64,000 nucleotides of DNA from Pohlia nutans (Eukaryota > Streptophyta > Bryopsida > Bryales > Mniaceae), in the NCBI GenBank assembly GCA_022496805.1, contig CM040085.1, positions 20,117,811 through 20,181,810 of the forward strand, in the 5' to 3' direction. Both the position numbers and the translations under genes were made by a program. Shown here one piece after another: positions 45,761 through 57,600 of this stretch. Position 1 is the stretch's first letter. Each line of letters starts with the position of its first letter. Below the pieces are notes generated by a model. It was given only the letters and a program-made list of their open reading frames with translations. It made no database searches and was not told the origin of the DNA.

Positions 45761-47096
45761 CATGTTGTAGACTTCAGTAGTACACACGATGCATGACACA
45801 TACAATTATCTTTTTTGACCTATTTTTATATGAAAATCAAAATTTTATCTTTTCCCTTCAACTTCAAACAATCATGGATACAATTTTGTTACTTATGGTA
45901 TATTAAGCTTTTCAATGGAAAGAATGCAAATCCTTTCTAAAATCGTGTGAAAAAATAATCATGAGTTTTGAGGTCATATTGACGTAAAAAGTTATTAATC
46001 CAAAACTACTCAATTTCCAAGTGGATTTTATAAATTTTTAGCACTTCGTCTCGAAATGTCTCAAAATTTGTCATTTGTTGATAGAAAACTCAATTATCTA
46101 CCCAATGCACTTTGTGGTTTTGGATGCTAACCATTTTTTGTGCATGAGATCCCATTTTGAAAAAACATAGCATCTCACTCTTTAACGTACTATACGTATC
46201 TTTATTGAAGGGTATTGTATAGTACCCTCTAATAAGGGAGGGTGGATTGACCCCCTCGTTCATACTAGTTAGTTTTTTGGGTTTCTCATTTTAGGGGCCT
46301 AGGTATTTTTAGGAAATTTTTAATTCTATATTTGGGGTTTATGAACCAAATTTAGTTTGGAACAACTCACCATGTCCAAAAATAGGGATTTATTTTCTTC
46401 TGGTACGAGCGAGGGGTTGATTTGCCTAATTACCAATAACTATCCGTTCATTCACAAATTTATGCATAAACATAACATAAAGGAGTATTTCAAAATGACA
46501 TTTGAGTTATCCGCAAAGTGAACTCCCCCTACCTTGTCTTTTTTTTGAGTTGAGTTTTTGTTCTTCAATTAGATGTTTCTTACATCTTTCATCACAAGCC
46601 ACCAAACTCCTTGTTTTGGGTGAACATGAAGCCAAATTGGATGGGGGGGGGGGGGGAGGAAAAAGGAGGAGGAGGGGGCGCATGTAGAGATTCCACGATA
46701 GGAACCCAAAAAGGTGCAAAGTTGGAATCTCTTTGATAACGCCAAGTGTGGTGATTGGTTTGAAAAAAATGGAGGTAAAACTTGTTTTTGTTGCCCTTGA
46801 AGTTAAAATCCAATTTTGCTATGTCTTTCCTCTTGTAGTAAGGATTTGGTAAACTTTACGGATAACTCTATTGTGTACTCAAAAATTTTTCTATTCAAGA
46901 ATTGTAAAGTATATAGGATAGGTAATAAAGTTTGTTTCCATAATACAAAATTTCACATCAATTGTTGTTCTCATGTGCATGCAAGCTTCCACTAAAGTCA
47001 CAGCTCTTTCTCTCGTAGTTCGAACAATTCACAAAAATGAGGGATACTTATCCCTAGTAGTGTGAGTCTATAACAACCGTCTTTTTAGAGCTTATA
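45760..47096. other. Gene-free region with a purine tract
   Basis: 45760-46000 is an inverted relative of the interior of the 22805-23354 element. A run of 14 G at 46643-46656 is followed by GGA-rich purines to about 46680. No gene seen. Confidence 0.45.
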
Positions 47097-47098
47097 TA

Positions 47099-47287
47099 CC
47101 GTAGTTTACTAGCAGGTTTGGCATTAAATTTTCTAAAAATAGATACCTAAAATTTTGGTAATTTTTATTCAAATTTGTTTTGTATGCAAACAACAAATTT
47201 AGAAGAATATTCAGTTTTGCCCAAATCTAATTTTAGAAATAATTAAATATTGGGCAGAAAGGTGCCTAACTTGCTAGTAAACTATGG
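47099..47287. mobile_element. TA-flanked MITE, CCGTAGTTTACTAGC family
   Basis: 189 bp with ends CCGTAGTTTACTAGCAGGTT and (inverted) CCATAGTTTACTAGCAAGTT, TA at 47097-47098 and 47288-47289. Same ends as the 915 bp element at 49893-50807. Confidence 0.8.
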
Positions 47288-47289
47288 TA

Positions 47290-48654
47290 ATACACACAAA
47301 ACTCTTTTACATCATCCCTTTGGTAACCAACGTACATGAATTTAGAACTTCTCACATGAGTAGAAAGTGTCCAATCACATGTGCGCACAACAAAAAATAT
47401 TCTCTAAAATTAGAAAGTTTGTGTGATGATAATAATAATAATAATAACAAGTTTAGAGTGTACCTAGTAGTTTTTTTAATGTTGTATACCCAATGTAATA
47501 GTTAGAAGAACACATAATTTTACAAGCAATATATATTTTATATAAACTCAATGCGCATTGTATCTATATTCAATTCTAAATACATATTTGAAATATGGAA
47601 CCATCCATCAACTATATTCATACAATTGTTTTTTAAATCAAATCTTCTTTTTTTTTAAAGAAATTTCTATATTTTAATATTTCAATACATAGGTATGTGT
47701 GAAAGTCACGTGTAAAATCAAAGTGAAAAAGGACTACGTTCCTTTGTTAGTTTCATGTACTGTACAATTTGGCCAACGAATATTGCAACTTCAATCTTTT
47801 GGCATTTGAATATTAGTATACTTTAATTTCAGATCGCTCTTAATTTATTTATAAAAATTGTGGTACAAATTGAAATTAATGTTTTTTTAAAGGTCAAGTG
47901 TATAAAAAAATACTATCAATCATAGAAAAAGTTCAATTACTGCATTTTTTTTTGTAGGAAATAAAAATATACTTGTAATAATTTGGAACGATTTTAATAT
48001 TTGTACAAATAGGACTAATTTGTGAATGCAATAAAATTTCCAATATCTTAAAATTTCCCAATTTAAAAAGAAAATACAAAAATAGACTTAACGTGGTTGA
48101 TTTGTAAAATTACCATTAAAATATTTTGAATCTATATGTTTTGGTGTAAATTTTGTTATATTTTTAATGAATAAAACAACTATTTTTAGCCACCATATTA
48201 GGCTATTGTACTAATAATAACTACATATGGTCTTAACTAAGAATAGACTATATGAAGTGTCAAATCCCTTTAAAAAAAGATACTTGAATACAACGTTGAG
48301 CAAAGAGGACCTTAGGTGTTGCCCCGGGCTTTGCAAGAGACTTGCAATGTAAGAAAACCAATAGGTGTCATGAATGAATAGCACGTGGTAGCATTTTGTA
48401 CGAGGCTAAAATGGGGGCATGCTAATTATAGTTGAAAACATTATGAGCGCACACCCATGGGTTTAAAAACAAGTGAATTAAAGTTGTGAGTAAAAAATTA
48501 TGACTTTTTAAAGTTATCAATGTTTAAAGACACATAAATTGAATTGGAATTGGAGGTGGGATTTAAAGTTCTCAATGAAACCCCCAATAAAGTGGACATG
48601 CTACGTATAGATGGAAAAATAAGGAGAACAATAACCAATAATGAAGTAACTACA
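47290..48654. other. Gene-free AT-rich region
   Basis: Short (ATA)n run near 47426-47449. No other structure or gene seen. Confidence 0.4.
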
Positions 48655-48770
48655 TAACAATGAAACCGAGTTACAACCACATAACCAAGTAACCACGTAA
48701 CCAAAAAACCAAGTAACCACGTAACCAAAAAAACCAAGTCACCACAAAACCAACAAACCACGTAGCTGAG
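48655..48770. repeat. Minisatellite, AACCAAGTAACCACGTAACC type
   Basis: Several imperfect copies of a 20-24 bp unit. The hydrophobic minus-strand frame over it is a product of the repeat. Confidence 0.8.
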
Positions 48771-48879
48771 TAAGATTGGGTTTGGATTTTTTTACATAAA
48801 TTATTTTGTCTATAAGGTTTTCATTTTCCTTTGGTGGATGCCAAGTCATGTGTCAGGTACCATTGGGGGTACATTTGAT

Positions 48880-49115
48880 ACCCTATAGGGTATAGTTGAT
48901 ACTACGAGGAGTATAGTGAGAATTAATATCATGAGGGATATAGTTGATACCATGTGGGGTATAATTAATTCTCTGAGGGGTATAGTAGAGCTAATATCTT
49001 GAGGGATATAGTTGATATTGTAAGGGGTAGAGTTGACATCCCAAGGGATATAGTTGGTACCCTAAAGAATAGAGTTGATATCTTGAGGGATATAGTTGAT
49101 ACCTTGAAGGGTGGA
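48880..49115. repeat. Degenerate minisatellite, ~24 bp units
   Basis: About ten units related to GGGATATAGTTGATACC with variable spacing (TAGTTGATACC, TAGTTGATATC, TAGAGTTGATATC). Confidence 0.8.
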
Positions 49116-49232
49116 TCTTGATTGTTCTCTAAGGGGTAGGTGTGATGGTATATTGGAGGAATTCCGAGAGGATGAATGCACTGACTATATGTGAGGATGG
49201 TTAATGTGTAAGCATAGATGGAGTCAAGATAG

Positions 49233-49582
49233 TGTTAGAAGTACATTTACCGTGTTAATAATTCCTATTAGAACATGTGTTAGTTATGTACTTTAACAAA
49301 GTTGTTAGTTAACAACTTGTAGGCGGCGTAGCCGTAGTTGCCGTAGTAGCCGTCATAACCGTCATAGCCGTTTTGGCGGTAATAGCCATAGTCTTGTAGG
49401 TAATCGACTACGTGTGTTCACACTTGGTGTGAATGGTCTAAGTCACTTAGACCATTGTATAAGAGCTCGGGGGTGAGGCTCTTGATCACATCTTGATCAT
49501 ACCTCTACGGTTGGGTGGAGAGCTCCAATTTCATTTGCATTAGTAAAACTCCTATCTTCATAAACACCTCTTGTTTTCTACA
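49233..49582. mobile_element. Solo LTR, Copia-like
   Basis: 350 bp. It begins TGTTAGAAGT and ends TTTTCTACA (TG...CA ends), flanked by a perfect 5 bp duplication GATAG (49228-49232 and 49583-49587). A TATAAG at 49458 fits an LTR promoter. It contains about eight 9 bp units of GCCGTAGTT/GCCGTCATA type (49325-49390). No internal retrotransposon region flanks it, so it is a solo LTR left by recombination. Confidence 0.85.
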
Positions 49583-49892
49583 GATAGACAACTCAAAGTA
49601 GATGAATTGTGTTTGGAGGTTGAAAAGTTTCAATTGGAACCTAGAAGAACTCTAAGTTAAAGAATTATACAGTGGAGTTAGATAGCAATCTCAAAAGAAC
49701 GAGTACTAAGACTTAGATTAACTAGTACTACTACTTTAGAGATAGACTCTAGATGGACCAAAATAGAATTCCAAAAGTAGTAGTAAAGTCTTAAACTAAA
49801 TCGATAGTCATCTTTGCTATAAGATTGAGCTCGGGGGAGATGAAAGGACTTTTTGGTTGGAGTCTCTCATCTATGGTTGGGTAGTTGAATTA

Positions 49893-50807
49893 CCGTAGCT
49901 TACTAGCAGGTTCGGCACCTTGCTACCTAATAATTAATTAAAGTTCAAAAAGTAGGTTCAACACCTAAAAATAGTATACTAATAATTTTGGCAGTTTCCT
50001 CTTTAATTTTTTAAAAATTCGGTTTGTTGTCAAGACCAACTTTCTATCAATGGTTGATAGGTAAGATTTGAGTAGAGAGAGTCAAGAATGCTTTGTGCTT
50101 TATACAAGTGGAGTGGTCAACAATGCATGTGGAATATGTGAACTTTGAGGTGAAGCACCTAGTTAGTCTTCATTTTTATAACACGCATAGTTTTTGCAGA
50201 AAGTCTTCAAAATGACATAAAATTTGTTGGAGGTGAAAGATTACTTGATTTCTAAACTTTTCGTAGACCAACACAATTCCAAAAAAGTTGACTTTCTATA
50301 CACAAATGAGCTTTGAAAAATTGTTAGGAACACATTTTGATTTTTTTACCTTTACACGGCTGCGCTGTTTTGTCCATATCCTTTGCATAAAAACTTATTT
50401 TGACACAAAACTTGTTGGAGGTGGAAAAAGACTTGATTTCTCAACTTTTTTTAGTTGAACGCAATTCTATAAAACTTCATCTTCTATGATCAATTGGACT
50501 CCAAAAATCTGTGTAGGACACGTTTCAAAAGCCTCAACTAGAGTCTTGCTACTTCTTAACCCATATTCTTTGTGGACTAATGTAAATGAACTTGATTACA
50601 AGAGGAGCATCTTCTCTCCAATGAAATTCACAGATGCCTCCAAACTAAGTGAAAATCTAGTGGAAAGTAACAATTTCTCACTTTTAGGAAATTTTGAATT
50701 ATAATTTATATTATATTTGGCAAAAGATGACAATCAATTTCCCAAAAATTTAAGCATTTACTTTTAGAATTATTTTCTGCCAAACTTGCTACGGTAGTAA
50801 ACTATGG
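49893..50807. mobile_element. TA-flanked element, 915 bp
   Basis: Ends CCGTAGCTTACTAGCAGGTT and (inverted) CCATAGTTTACTACCGTAGC, TA at 49891-49892 and 50808-50809. Homologous to 9840-11150. Carries the empty site for the MITE at 10539-10938. No transposase frame. Confidence 0.8.
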
Positions 50808-50829
50808 TATAGTACCGCTCTTAGAGCTT

Positions 50830-50836
<7 letters not shown>

Positions 50837-50874
<38 letters not shown>
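50837..50874. repeat. (TA)n microsatellite
   Basis: About 19 TA units. Confidence 0.95.
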
Positions 50875-50875
<1 letters not shown>

Positions 50876-50904
50876 CTTTCAGTAGGAGGTTTGTTACATC
50901 ATGA

Positions 50905-51050
50905 AATGAGTGGTTGGTTGTAAATGGGTGCTTACCTCTCTAGGTGGTCCAGGTTTGATTCCCCTTGAATTTGTTTGAATGGCCATAAGATATGCATGAT
51001 TTGGTGCTATTGAGTGAGCTATTGCAGGAACGAAAGATTGACAACGAATT
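50905..51050 (+). mobile_element. Possible tRNA-derived SINE fragment
   Basis: GGTTTGATTCC near 50951 differs from the tRNA B box by one base; GGTGCTTACCTCTCTAGGTGG precedes it. Ends are not defined. Confidence 0.3.
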
Positions 51051-51633
51051 GGCCCCGTTTCCAAATGTGTAACAGGTGCTCAATGTGCTAACAAAAATAA
51101 ATATTTTTCTTGTCCATTTTTATTTTTTTGAATTTGTATGCTTAGTTTCTAGGGTAGATTTAGGTTTATTGGTATCGGTTGGTTGTTTTCTATTTTTCTT
51201 TTATAAAAGAGGGTTGATATGGCATGATGTATGGCGATGTTGTTGATTTCCTTAAAGGTATTTTTAATGGATGTTTTTAGTGTTTGAAAAAATTCTTCAA
51301 TAATTTTCATTGATGGGATATGTGTGATCACTCTAGCACCCACAATAATGACAATTTGCGGTTCTCTCGGAAGTAGAAAACAACGTTGTGGTAGATTCAT
51401 TTATAGCTGTAAAAATTCTTTGCTTTCTAGGGTGGCCTTCACATATATAAAAGATTATTGTAGAATTCTCTTCTTGAGTTCTTAAAAAAAAATTCATTGC
51501 TTACAAAAATGAAAAATCCATCAGTTGTATACAATATTTTTTAGTATTCTTTTTGGAACCTTCCAAATTGATCTAAAAGACTTGTAGTTATAACCTAGAG
51601 GCATTTTGATTTAAATATATGTTGTAAAAACTA

Positions 51634-54600
51634 TCAAGGATTGCGTTTTCGTTTCTTATGAGGATATTGAAAAATGATACTTTCAATGAGTTCCAATTCC
51701 CTTTGTACTTCATTACATAAACTCATCTTCCAACCAATTAATTCTTTTTCATAATCAAAAACAACAAGTGAATCTTGTATTGCTCGTGCTGTTATTTATT
51801 CAAACACAATTTTAAATAAGTTAATTATAAATCAAATAAAATAACATCAATGAAAAATTCGGCAACTTAAATTAAAATAAAAAATGAAGTTATACTTTAC
51901 CACCCAAAATTCCAGAATGATGTGGAGCAGATGGATCATCAACTTCTTTTTTAATGTCCACACATAGAAATTCTCCTTTAGCATCAATGTTACCCTGAAA
52001 ATGAGTGTAAATGAATTTCAAACATGATTTTTGTTAATCTACATCATGCTTACGTATAAATGCGCCTAAAAGGTAAATTCTAAAAAACCAAACTTATGTA
52101 AAAACTACATGATATAACAAAGTTTTTGAAATCATAGGCAATAGTTTTGATTTTGTATAAAATCCATGAAAACATAATCCTTTACTAATCATAAATAATT
52201 TCATAAAGAATGATGATTCTAGATTTTTTTGAAATTTTAATCAATATTTTAATTAAAAGTTTCAATCAATGTCTATTAAATGCAAGGAATCATAAAGATA
52301 ATTATAATTATATGTTAAAGAAGTACAAGTATGTGTATATAAATATTATAACTTATACAAAATAAAATATTAAGAATTAGATTTATAAAATACCTTCCAA
52401 CTTAAATATTGATCTGGAAGGATTACTATAGTATGTAATCCATTCAATCCAGTATAAATAAAATGTAAATTTTCAAAATCGATTATAGGATTGGCAATTC
52501 TGGTTTATATCAAGTCTATTCAATATATATTTAGCCTAGTATCATTTTATTATGTTATTTTAATATAATTTAGATTTATTTTATGCAATTAAAATCATAA
52601 AATGATACTCCAATATTATTCATCTTAGAATAGTTTAAGACCTACTTTTGTGGAAATCGTAAACATGTAGTCGTAGGACTTATTGTTGGATCTTCTACAT
52701 ATTTTTTATTTGTTCCTATGAATTTTATCTAATGGAATTTATTCAAGTATTAGTAATCAACATACACTATATGCTTGATGGCATGATTGATTCTATGTAT
52801 GATGTAGATAAACTACAAAGCTGTAATTTTTTTGAAATTGTATGCACAATTGTAACATCAATAACCATTTACATAGTTATACTTTTTGAACTAGCCCAAT
52901 AAATTTGAATTGTAAATTATAAATAGGATATTGATTAACACTGATAGTTCAAATTATATTTAATTTGAAAGGCCAATAATAATTACTTATTTTAAAAAGC
53001 GTTCAATTCTTGTCAAAATTATTAGGATACAAGAAGTAAATATTCCATTTTGCCATTTAATGTATTGTAAATTACTTGTAATTCTATAAGATACAATGTT
53101 GAATTAATAATGAAAGCCAATATTTACATTTTATATTTTTATAAAGAGTCTACTAAAAATAATGTTTACTTTTAGCTCTAAAATAAAGTGATGTCAAGTT
53201 ACAATTTATTTTTAAAATTTAAATTTTTAATTAAGAAAATAAACATTAAGAATATTTGCAGAGAAAGACTTCTATAAAGTCTATTTATAAAATCATGTAT
53301 TTTGTGATATATACACATGTAATAATAATTTTAGTGAAAATTAATTGATTATTTTAATTAATTATTTATATATCTTAATTGCATAGGTATATTTGGATTA
53401 ATTTATAAGTATTTAAATGAAATCTATAAGTGTAGATGTAAGAATGTTACCCTATCCAAAATCATTTCGTACAAATCATTTATTAAATATATAGATGCTG
53501 AGCCAAAATCAATTACAAAATTCATAAATTTGATGTTTGGTAATTCAATTTGGGTGTTTAAAATTCCCATTTCTATTCTATTTATTTTTATCGTAATTCC
53601 ATATGCTTTGCTTTGTCTGCATCAAAATATGACATATTGATAAAGTTAAAATATTTCCAAAAAATTAGTCATGTACTTTACATAAAATTACCCACAATAA
53701 TATGATGTTCATCATAAGAAAATTTATGAAAAAATCATACCCATACATTATCATTTTAGTCCACTTCAAATTGTTTGACACTGATTGAAGAAAAGTAGGT
53801 AATCCAAAGATGACAAAACCAACTGATTTGTCCACAGGTTGTTTTCTTTTAATACATAATACAAGAACTAAAGACTTGATCATTCCTCTTTCTTTAAGAT
53901 TTTCTAAAAAACTCATATTTAGGTTGTCTAAGCCTATTAATCCATCATATGTAAATGGTTTGTGTGTTGCTAAATGCTCCTCTGCTTCTTTTCCTTCCAT
54001 AGAATGCCCACATCTGATATATCACACTGAAGCTGTATTTTAAAATAATGCTTTTATTATTTTCAATCATATGTTTTAATTGTACTATCTCACATGAATG
54101 AAATAATTTTTTAATAAATTGTTATGCCACATGATTGAAATGATATTTAAATTTTTTTTTAACATATTATTTGCAAGAAATATTTTATTTCATATTAAAT
54201 TTGTAAATTTTCAAGGGCATTTTGGTGCAAATGAGAATTTCTAACAAGTGAAATTCAAGAATCTTTATTTTTTTGAAAGTCAACTATGGAATCTTGTTTT
54301 TAATTGTTATATGTAAATGTCAAAAAACTTTCAAACAAAACAAAAACATAGATTAGAAACTTATCAAGTTCAAGGAATAAATAGATTGCTATATGGTGTC
54401 ATCCTAGACCACATTAGTAAACTATAAAATTAACTACAAAATAAAATATTAGGACTTCTACCTTTCAAATAATTGTATAAATGTGAATGTGATGTTAAGG
54501 AAATCAAAGCTTGAAGTTGAAAAGAATTCAAAGGAAAAGAAATTTCGAAAAGATATATTACAAGCAAAGAACTAATCGATGAATGAAATAATTCAATTGT

Positions 54601-57600
54601 AAATAATTTTCCCGTAAATGAAAAAGATTAACCTTAGTGGTGAGAACATTGTAGCAATCACATTCTACGAGATTTTTTAATTTAAAAATGATTCTCACAT
54701 GTTATTTTTCACTAATTGCTTAAAATATAAGAATCACCGTGTCTTTCATCTCACAATTGAAAATGGAATGAATAAAAGCTTTCTATATAGATATCGGGTT
54801 TATCCAATTTCTTTAATTTTTAATTTTTTTCATCACATCCATAACTTATCGTTTGATTTGGATTACAAACCAAAATATTCTAGAAGTCTACATTTTTTGG
54901 CTAAAACATCAAAATTCGAAAAAAATTGAGTGTTCAATGAATACGAATTTTATATGCCTCAAACATTTGAATGAAAAATACCAAAAATTAAAGTCAAATA
55001 AATTTGTCCAAAATCAGTTGGTAACATGGGTTTTTTAAAATAGGGTTTAAAGGATTGTTTTGGAAGTACAATTATGTATTTTAGATTTTGAGTGCATCTG
55101 AAAAGGTATTGATAAATGCTATTCAATCCCACTAAATATGCATAAGAATTTGCTTCGTGCTAGTTACTTCCCTAAAAGTTGTTGTAAGGACATCATGGCA
55201 TACTTTCTAAATTTATCTAGAATGTTGGATGCAAAGTTTCTCGAGCCATCCATCAATCAATCCATACATCCGTACGTCCATACATGGATGATCTGGCCAA
55301 TTTCATTTAGAATTAATCATAACCTTTCATTTTATAATTATTTCTATAAACCTTTATAATTAGATTGTTATTGATTCAAGAACAAATCCCATTCTACAAA
55401 CACAGTCTTCGAAGGTGGGAGTGGTAAAGCTTTTTGGGAAAGAACGCGCTCACTACCTTCTGTCGACATGGTAGGATATGAGCCAATATCATCAAATGCC
55501 CAATACTTCTCATGTAGAATTAGTTGATAAAGCATTTAGATGATGCAAGAGAAATTTCTGCCAAGAACGGACAATGAACATGTAGACTACGGATGGATTG
55601 ATAATGATACAACACTTGATGATGATTGGATGCCAAAATTTACAAAAGACGCGAATGGAAAATACTTTGAAAAAGACTAAAGATTGGAATGCTATGCAAG
55701 GTTGAATTTTTCTCCAACCATATTCTTCAACTTGGTCAGGTACGCTATTGAGTTCTTGCCTTCATTAGATTGAGCCTGAATTTGGAAGTAATGAAACATT
55801 TGAATTCTCTTCTCATACTTCTAACTTACCTCAATGGAGAAGTGGGAAGAGGGTGGGATTATTCTAGAATTCCCTTCCTTGGCTACGTGGTTTTATTATG
55901 AGAATATTTCAAATTAGAAATGAAATGGGTAATGTTTATTTATTTTAATTAAAGTAATTTCCAAAGAATGAACTCCACATGTTACCATTCTAAAATTCGT
56001 AGAATTAATGTAAAAACAAGGCCCAAGCCTCATATTAAAAACAATTAAAAAGACATTGAAACATTGTTGCAAATGAAAAAAAACTCTAGATCTATGTAGA
56101 AGAGCTTCACTCTATTAATTTAAACCTTATTTATTTCTATATAAAATTTGTAATTTACTTTATTTAACCCCTATTGTTTTTTAGTTGTTTTGGACCAAAC
56201 CACATCCAAACACCTTTCACCAAAACATTGCTAAAAATTTATCTTGTTTATTTTTTGATAAATTTAATTTTATAGTCTCTTGGTTGACTAAGTAAAGCAT
56301 AACATCTTACCATTCTATAATAAAAAGCTTCGCAAATTATAAAGTCATAATGCTTAAACTTCAGAAACAAGGTTTTTCAACTTTTTTTAATGGTGAAGTT
56401 TTAGCTTTCAAACTTTTTAGTAATAAATGTGTGTTTAGAAACTCATGTAAAGAAACCTCATAATGAGAAAATGGTCACAAAAAAAAGTACTCATTTCGCG
56501 GGCAGATTCTCAAATACTTGTCCATAAAACAAAACTCTTTATATCTTTCATTTAATTAATCATGATAAAATAATTCAAAGCTTTTTTTGTACATATAAAT
56601 TCATTCCAAAAACAAAAGTTATTTAATTTTTTTTTGGTAAAGATTCTTTTAATAGATTCCTAACATAGCGGCATTTGGGCAAAATTGAAAAAGCCTTGTA
56701 ATATTTGCAACACTTATTGGAATTACATGAAGTTTACAACGATAAAAAATTACACTTAAAATATCAAAACTAAAAATTAAAAAAATTTACAGATTTAATT
56801 TTCATTGTTATTTTTTATATGTTTTCTACAAGCATCGATTAATGAAAAAATTGGCACAAACCCATTCGAACCTTGTGGTAGGAAAAAATCCATGTATATC
56901 TAAAGAATCTTTACTTTATTATTAAAATTTAATCTATTATTATACTATAACCTCGTGATTGGGGAAATGAGGTCTAGATAAAATCCACCCACTTCTCCAT
57001 CGAGGTAAGTTAGAAGTATGAGAAGAGAATTCAAATGTTTCATTACTTCCAAATTCAGGCTCAATCTAATAAAGGCAAGAACTCAATAGCGTACCTGACC
57101 AAGTTGAAGAATATGGTTGGAGAAAAATTCAACCTTGCATAGCATTCCAATCTTTAGTCTTTTTCAAAGTATTTTCCATTCGCGTCTTTTGTAAATTTTG
57201 GCATCCAATCATCATCAAGTGTTGTATCATTATCAATCCATCCGTAGTCTACATGTTCATTGTCCGTTCTTGGCAGAAATTTCTCTTGCATCATCTAAAT
57301 GCTTTATCAACTAATTCTACACGAGAAGTATTGGGCATTTGATGATATTGGCTCATATCCTACCATGTCGACAGAAGGTAGTGAGCGCGTTCTTTCCCAA
57401 AAAGCTTTACCACTCCCGCCTTCGAAGACTGTGTTTGTAGAATGGGATTTGTTCTTGAATCAATAACAATCTAATTATAAAGGTTTATAGAAATAATTAT
57501 AAAATGAAAGGTTATGATTAATTCTAAATGAAATTGGCCAGATCACCCATGTATGGACGTATGGATGTATGGATGTATTGATGTATTGATTGATTGATGG

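Noticed and set aside
48498..48761. Hydrophobic minus-strand frame of 87 codons
   Set aside because: Translation of the AACCAAGTAACCACGTAACC minisatellite.
48655..49115. Possible CRISPR-like array
   Set aside because: The repeats are degenerate minisatellite units without unique spacers of constant length, and the DNA is plant nuclear.
49320..49400. Minus-strand frame rich in Gly-Tyr (GYDGYDGYYGNYGY)
   Set aside because: It lies inside the solo LTR and is the translation of a 9 bp tandem repeat; it is short and bounded by stops.
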